DNA of 64,000 nt from Spongilla lacustris. Its lineage: Eukaryota; Porifera; Demospongiae; Spongillida; Spongillidae. The position numbers were made by a program, and so were the translations under genes. The notes under the pieces are model-generated. The model was given only the letters and a program-made list of their open reading frames with translations, did no database searches and was not told where the DNA came from. Shown piece after piece: positions 63,751 through 64,000 of this stretch. Numbering within the stretch: the first letter of the stretch is position 1; every line of letters begins with the position of its first letter. The stretch lies in assembly GCA_949361645.1 (NCBI GenBank), contig OX442423.1, positions 7,906,624 through 7,970,623 of the forward strand. The letters are read 5' to 3'.

Positions 63751-64000
63751 ATGGATCACAGAGCGGCGATCGAGTCACTAGCGAATGAAGTTTCATGCCC
63801 CATATGTCGTTTAGATTTCGAAGATCCCAGGATCCTCCCGTGCGGTCACTACTACTGCAAGGAATGCATCTTTGGCGTAGCAACCAACGCCCACCCAAAC
63901 CCCTCGTTTCCCTGTCCCGAATGCAGGAGGGACACGAGGATACCAGAGGGCGATGCTGCAAACCTCCCAAAGGCACTGTTTCTGAACAGAGTGAAAAGCG
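63751..64000 (+). CDS. RING-finger protein (TRIM-like N-terminus), partial
   Basis: Starts ATGGATCACAGAGCGG and is open to the window end (83 codons). Residues 16-58 form a C3HC4 RING: CPIC, CGHYYC, CKEC and CPEC, with IL before PCGH and a proline after the last CxxC. Such RINGs bind E2 enzymes and act as E3 ubiquitin ligases. A RING within the first 20 residues followed by a LPKALFLNRV-type segment resembles TRIM and related proteins, which usually go on to B-boxes and a coiled coil. That part lies outside the window, so the subfamily is unconfirmed. Confidence 0.85.
   Translation, partial: MDHRAAIESLANEVSCPICRLDFEDPRILPCGHYYCKECIFGVATNAHPNPSFPCPECRRDTRIPEGDAANLPKALFLNRVKS

Overview
The window looks like an animal genome, most likely a sponge or another early-branching invertebrate. 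This is an inference. It rests on spliced genes with short GT-AG introns (about 57 to 170 bases where exon pairs are close), metazoan-type innate-immunity domains (Death domain, RIG-I-like helicase, Ig/FN3 receptor, RING), Ty3/gypsy and LINE-like remnants, very dense minisatellites, and a strong excess of words such as TACATGTA. No bacterial gene organisation is seen. A run of exactly 200 N at 44136-44335 is a scaffold join, so left and right parts are linked only by scaffolding.

Layout. 1-5 kb: a 35-bp minisatellite, copies of an unnamed dispersed repeat and CA-rich tracts. 6.5-13 kb: decayed Ty3/gypsy fragments (protease, reverse transcriptase, RNase H, integrase) mixed with duplicated gag-like segments. 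14-19 kb: a nested hairpin and 52-, 15- and 34-bp minisatellites, two of them inside introns of a small minus-strand coiled-coil gene (15774-20031). 21.8-25.1 kb: a minus-strand LanC-like (LANCL) gene with recognisable exons but several frame breaks and a 63-bp MITE with a 9-bp target duplication, read here as a pseudogene. 25.2-27 kb: two foldback elements, one with 0.38-kb arms.

27.3-43.4 kb is the most interesting part: a same-strand cluster of four RIG-I-like receptor (RLR) copies. Copy B (38926-43415) is intact, with a 10-nt first coding exon, an N-terminal Death domain where vertebrate RLRs carry CARDs, a DECH helicase and a zinc-binding C-terminal domain, 894 residues in all. Copy A (29957-34283) has the same structure but a one-base frame break in the second helicase domain. 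Copies C and D are degenerate. A reverse transcriptase with a restriction-like endonuclease region lies between D and B.

44-54.5 kb is almost entirely tandem repeat: 21-, 11-, 23-, 18-, 23- and 14-bp arrays. Two of the 23-bp arrays are diverged relatives in opposite orientation, and one is split by a gypsy element with very short LTRs that has lost most of its reverse transcriptase. 56-60.4 kb: a minus-strand, nine-exon transmembrane receptor (signal peptide, Ig, FN3, Cys-rich region, TM, short acidic tail) with a frame break just before the membrane segment. 61.3-61.9 kb: a terminal-inverted-repeat element. 63751 to the end: the start of a RING-finger (TRIM-type) gene running off the window.

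The RLR cluster, the Ig receptor and the RING gene all fit innate sensing or surface recognition. Nothing in the sequence shows that they act together.
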